DNA of 16,015 nt from DATHSN01 sp035464115 (GTDB lineage: Bacteria; Actinomycetota; Acidimicrobiia; Acidimicrobiales; SKKL01), in the NCBI GenBank assembly GCA_035464115.1, contig DATHSN010000173.1:1-16015 (forward strand), in the 5' to 3' direction. Positions 15,176 to 16,015 of the stretch are shown piece by piece (position 1 is the stretch's first letter; each line of letters starts with the position of its first letter). The notes under the pieces are model-generated. The model saw only the letters and a program-made list of their open reading frames with translations, was not told the origin of the DNA and did no database searches. The translations under genes were made by a program, and so were the position numbers.

Positions 15176-15382
15176 TCAGACCCGTCGGATCTCGACGACG
15201 GTGGTGCGCTTCTTGCCGCGGCGGGTGCCCAGGAAGAAGGCCACGGCGAGCACCGCGACCGCAGCGCCGACGGCGATGACCACGGCGACGCCGGCGGCCT
15301 GCTCGGCGGTGTCGTCGACGTCGCCCTGCAGCTCACGGAACTTCGCCTCGATGTCGTCGCGCGTGATGGCCCCGGTGCTCAT
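15176..15382 (-). CDS. Small single-pass membrane protein
   Basis: A 68-residue protein of unknown function. An acidic, probably helical N-terminal part (ITRDDIEAKFRELQGDVDDTAEQ, about 6-28) is followed by one strong membrane helix (about 30-51, Ala/Val-rich) and a basic tail GTRRGKKRTT. This layout resembles the short membrane proteins that accompany holin-III-like genes in Actinobacteria, but I do not assign a family. Its ATG overlaps the stop of the upstream holin-like gene (ATGA), so the two are translationally coupled and probably act together. Confidence 0.65.
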   Translation of the reverse strand: MSTGAITRDDIEAKFRELQGDVDDTAEQAAGVAVVIAVGAAVAVLAVAFFLGTRRGKKRTTVVEIRRV

Positions 15383-15696
15383 GAGCGGCCCTTCCGGTTG
15401 ATGGCGCTGACCGCAGCGCCGATGACGAGGGACAGCCCCAGCAGCACGATCAGGTAGGGGATCCAGCTGAGGTTGCCGGTGAAGGTGGAGCCGGTCTCGG
15501 TCTGCAGGGCTCGCAGCCCGGCGAGCGCCAACAGCACGGTGCCGATGGCCACGAGCAGCGCACCACCGACGCCGAAGCCGACGTAGCGGCCGATGCCCTT
15601 GAGCGGCCCGATGGTCTCCTGGCGCGCGTAGGCGACCAGGAGCTCCCAGATGTCCTGGATGGTGCTGGGCACGGATGAGCGATCGGTATCGGCCAC
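15379..15696 (-). CDS. Holin-superfamily-III-like (DUF1469/Phage_holin_3_6) membrane protein
   Basis: This 105-residue membrane protein has an amphipathic N-terminal helix (IQDIWELLVAYARQETIGPLKG, about 13-34) and two membrane helices (about 40-64 and 79-99) separated by a short polar loop (RALQTETGSTFTGNLSW). The pattern matches the actinobacterial holin-like family that is common on chromosomes without any prophage and whose role is unknown. Start GTG 15696 is preceded by GGGAGGA at good distance. The 60-bp gap to the upstream gene is free of other features. It overlaps the following small membrane gene by 4 bp. No lysin or phage gene is near, so a lytic role is unlikely. Confidence 0.8.
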   Translation of the reverse strand: MADTDRSSVPSTIQDIWELLVAYARQETIGPLKGIGRYVGFGVGGALLVAIGTVLLALAGLRALQTETGSTFTGNLSWIPYLIVLLGLSLVIGAAVSAINRKGRS

Positions 15697-15756
15697 GGAG
15701 TCCTCCCGGTCACGGCCTTCCTAACCGGTCGACGCCGCCGATCGCAAGGATCGGGC

Positions 15757-16015
15757 TCACGACGGTGGCTCGAACCCGTCGTCGCCCAGCGGGCCGAGCG
15801 ACAAGCGGGCACCGAGCACGGTGATCTCGTCGGCGAGCAGCTCGCCGGCCAGCGCGAGGCGGGCCCCGGCCCCCGGCACGGCGAGGAGCCGTTGGCGGTC
15901 GGCGGGACCGAGCGGCGCCACCGCGACCACCTGGTAGCTGCCGAGGACGGGGTCGTCGGTGAGCTCGATGGTGGACGGCGCGGTGACGTCGTCGAGCTCG
16001 GCGGCGAGCGCCAAG
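15757..16015 (-). CDS. Lon-protease substrate-binding-domain protein, C-terminal part (start beyond the window)
   Basis: The visible 85 residues are the C-terminal end of a protein whose start lies past the right edge. SYQVVAVAPLGPADRQRLLAVPGAGARLALAGELLADE has the pattern of the C-terminal helices of the Lon N-terminal (LON_substr_bdg) domain, in which DRQ.LL...RL..L..LL.DE recurs. Such stand-alone proteins of about 200 residues have no ATPase or protease domain and their role is unclear. The in-frame TTG at 16014 is not a likely start, since the conserved domain begins well before. It ends 60 bases before the holin-like gene on the same strand. Confidence 0.75.
   Translation of the reverse strand, partial: LALAAELDDVTAPSTIELTDDPVLGSYQVVAVAPLGPADRQRLLAVPGAGARLALAGELLADEITVLGARLSLGPLGDDGFEPPS

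Noticed and set aside
15379..15696. Prophage remnant suggested by a holin-like gene
   Set aside because: No lysin, structural, integrase or attachment-site signal nearby; this family is widespread on actinobacterial chromosomes.
15757..16014. Complete 85-residue gene starting at TTG 16014
   Set aside because: Only the C-terminal helices of the Lon N-domain are present, so the gene must start outside the window.

Overview
The window is about 16 kb of very GC-rich DNA (strong G/C bias at third codon positions, frequent GTG starts, Shine-Dalgarno runs of G) from an actinobacterium. The pupylation/proteasome pair dop-mpa fixes the phylum. The combination with a TtuA/TtuB pair, a MarP-type protease and an AglEFG-type sugar transporter would suit Acidimicrobiia or a relative, but that class assignment is inference. 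I see no rRNA, tRNA, CRISPR array, insertion sequence or prophage.

Left part (1-4641): on the minus strand lie mpa (complete, ending in the proteasome-docking motif GQYL) and dop (its 3' end runs off the left edge). A divergent plus-strand ferredoxin gene (3045-3287) has an aspartate where the second cluster cysteine normally sits. It converges on a minus-strand gene for a DUF4032/lipopolysaccharide-kinase-like protein, and two strong hairpins mark the convergence.

Middle part (4642-11743): a self-contained carbohydrate-uptake module. It has a LacI-family repressor, a lipoprotein solute-binding protein and two CUT1 permeases resembling AglE/AglF/AglG. These are followed by a membrane-anchored protein of unknown function and, facing the other way, a MalK/UgpC/MsmK-type ATPase. 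Three copies of one 14-bp LacI-type palindrome sit in front of the repressor gene, the binding-protein operon and the ATPase gene. The first two follow recognisable -35/-10 elements, so the sequence itself shows a local regulon. GC-rich hairpins lie after the binding-protein gene, inside the 3' end of the second permease frame, and between the convergent hypothetical and ATPase genes.

Right part (11777-16015, all minus strand): reading in the direction of transcription, a Lon-substrate-binding-domain protein (partial), a holin-superfamily-III-like membrane protein, two very small membrane or unknown proteins, a TtuB-like ubiquitin-fold sulfur carrier, a TtuA-like tRNA 2-thiolase, TrmI (m1A58 tRNA methyltransferase) and a MarP-like membrane serine protease. 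ttuB-ttuA-trmI overlap by 4 bp each and form a T-loop tRNA modification operon. The TtuB-like protein does not end at its Gly-Gly but carries Ala-Thr-Ser beyond it, so it would need trimming before activation.

mpa and trmI are near neighbours in Mycobacterium tuberculosis (Rv2115c and Rv2118c). Here they are separated by about 10 kb holding the sugar module, which looks like an insertion into an old actinobacterial neighbourhood.
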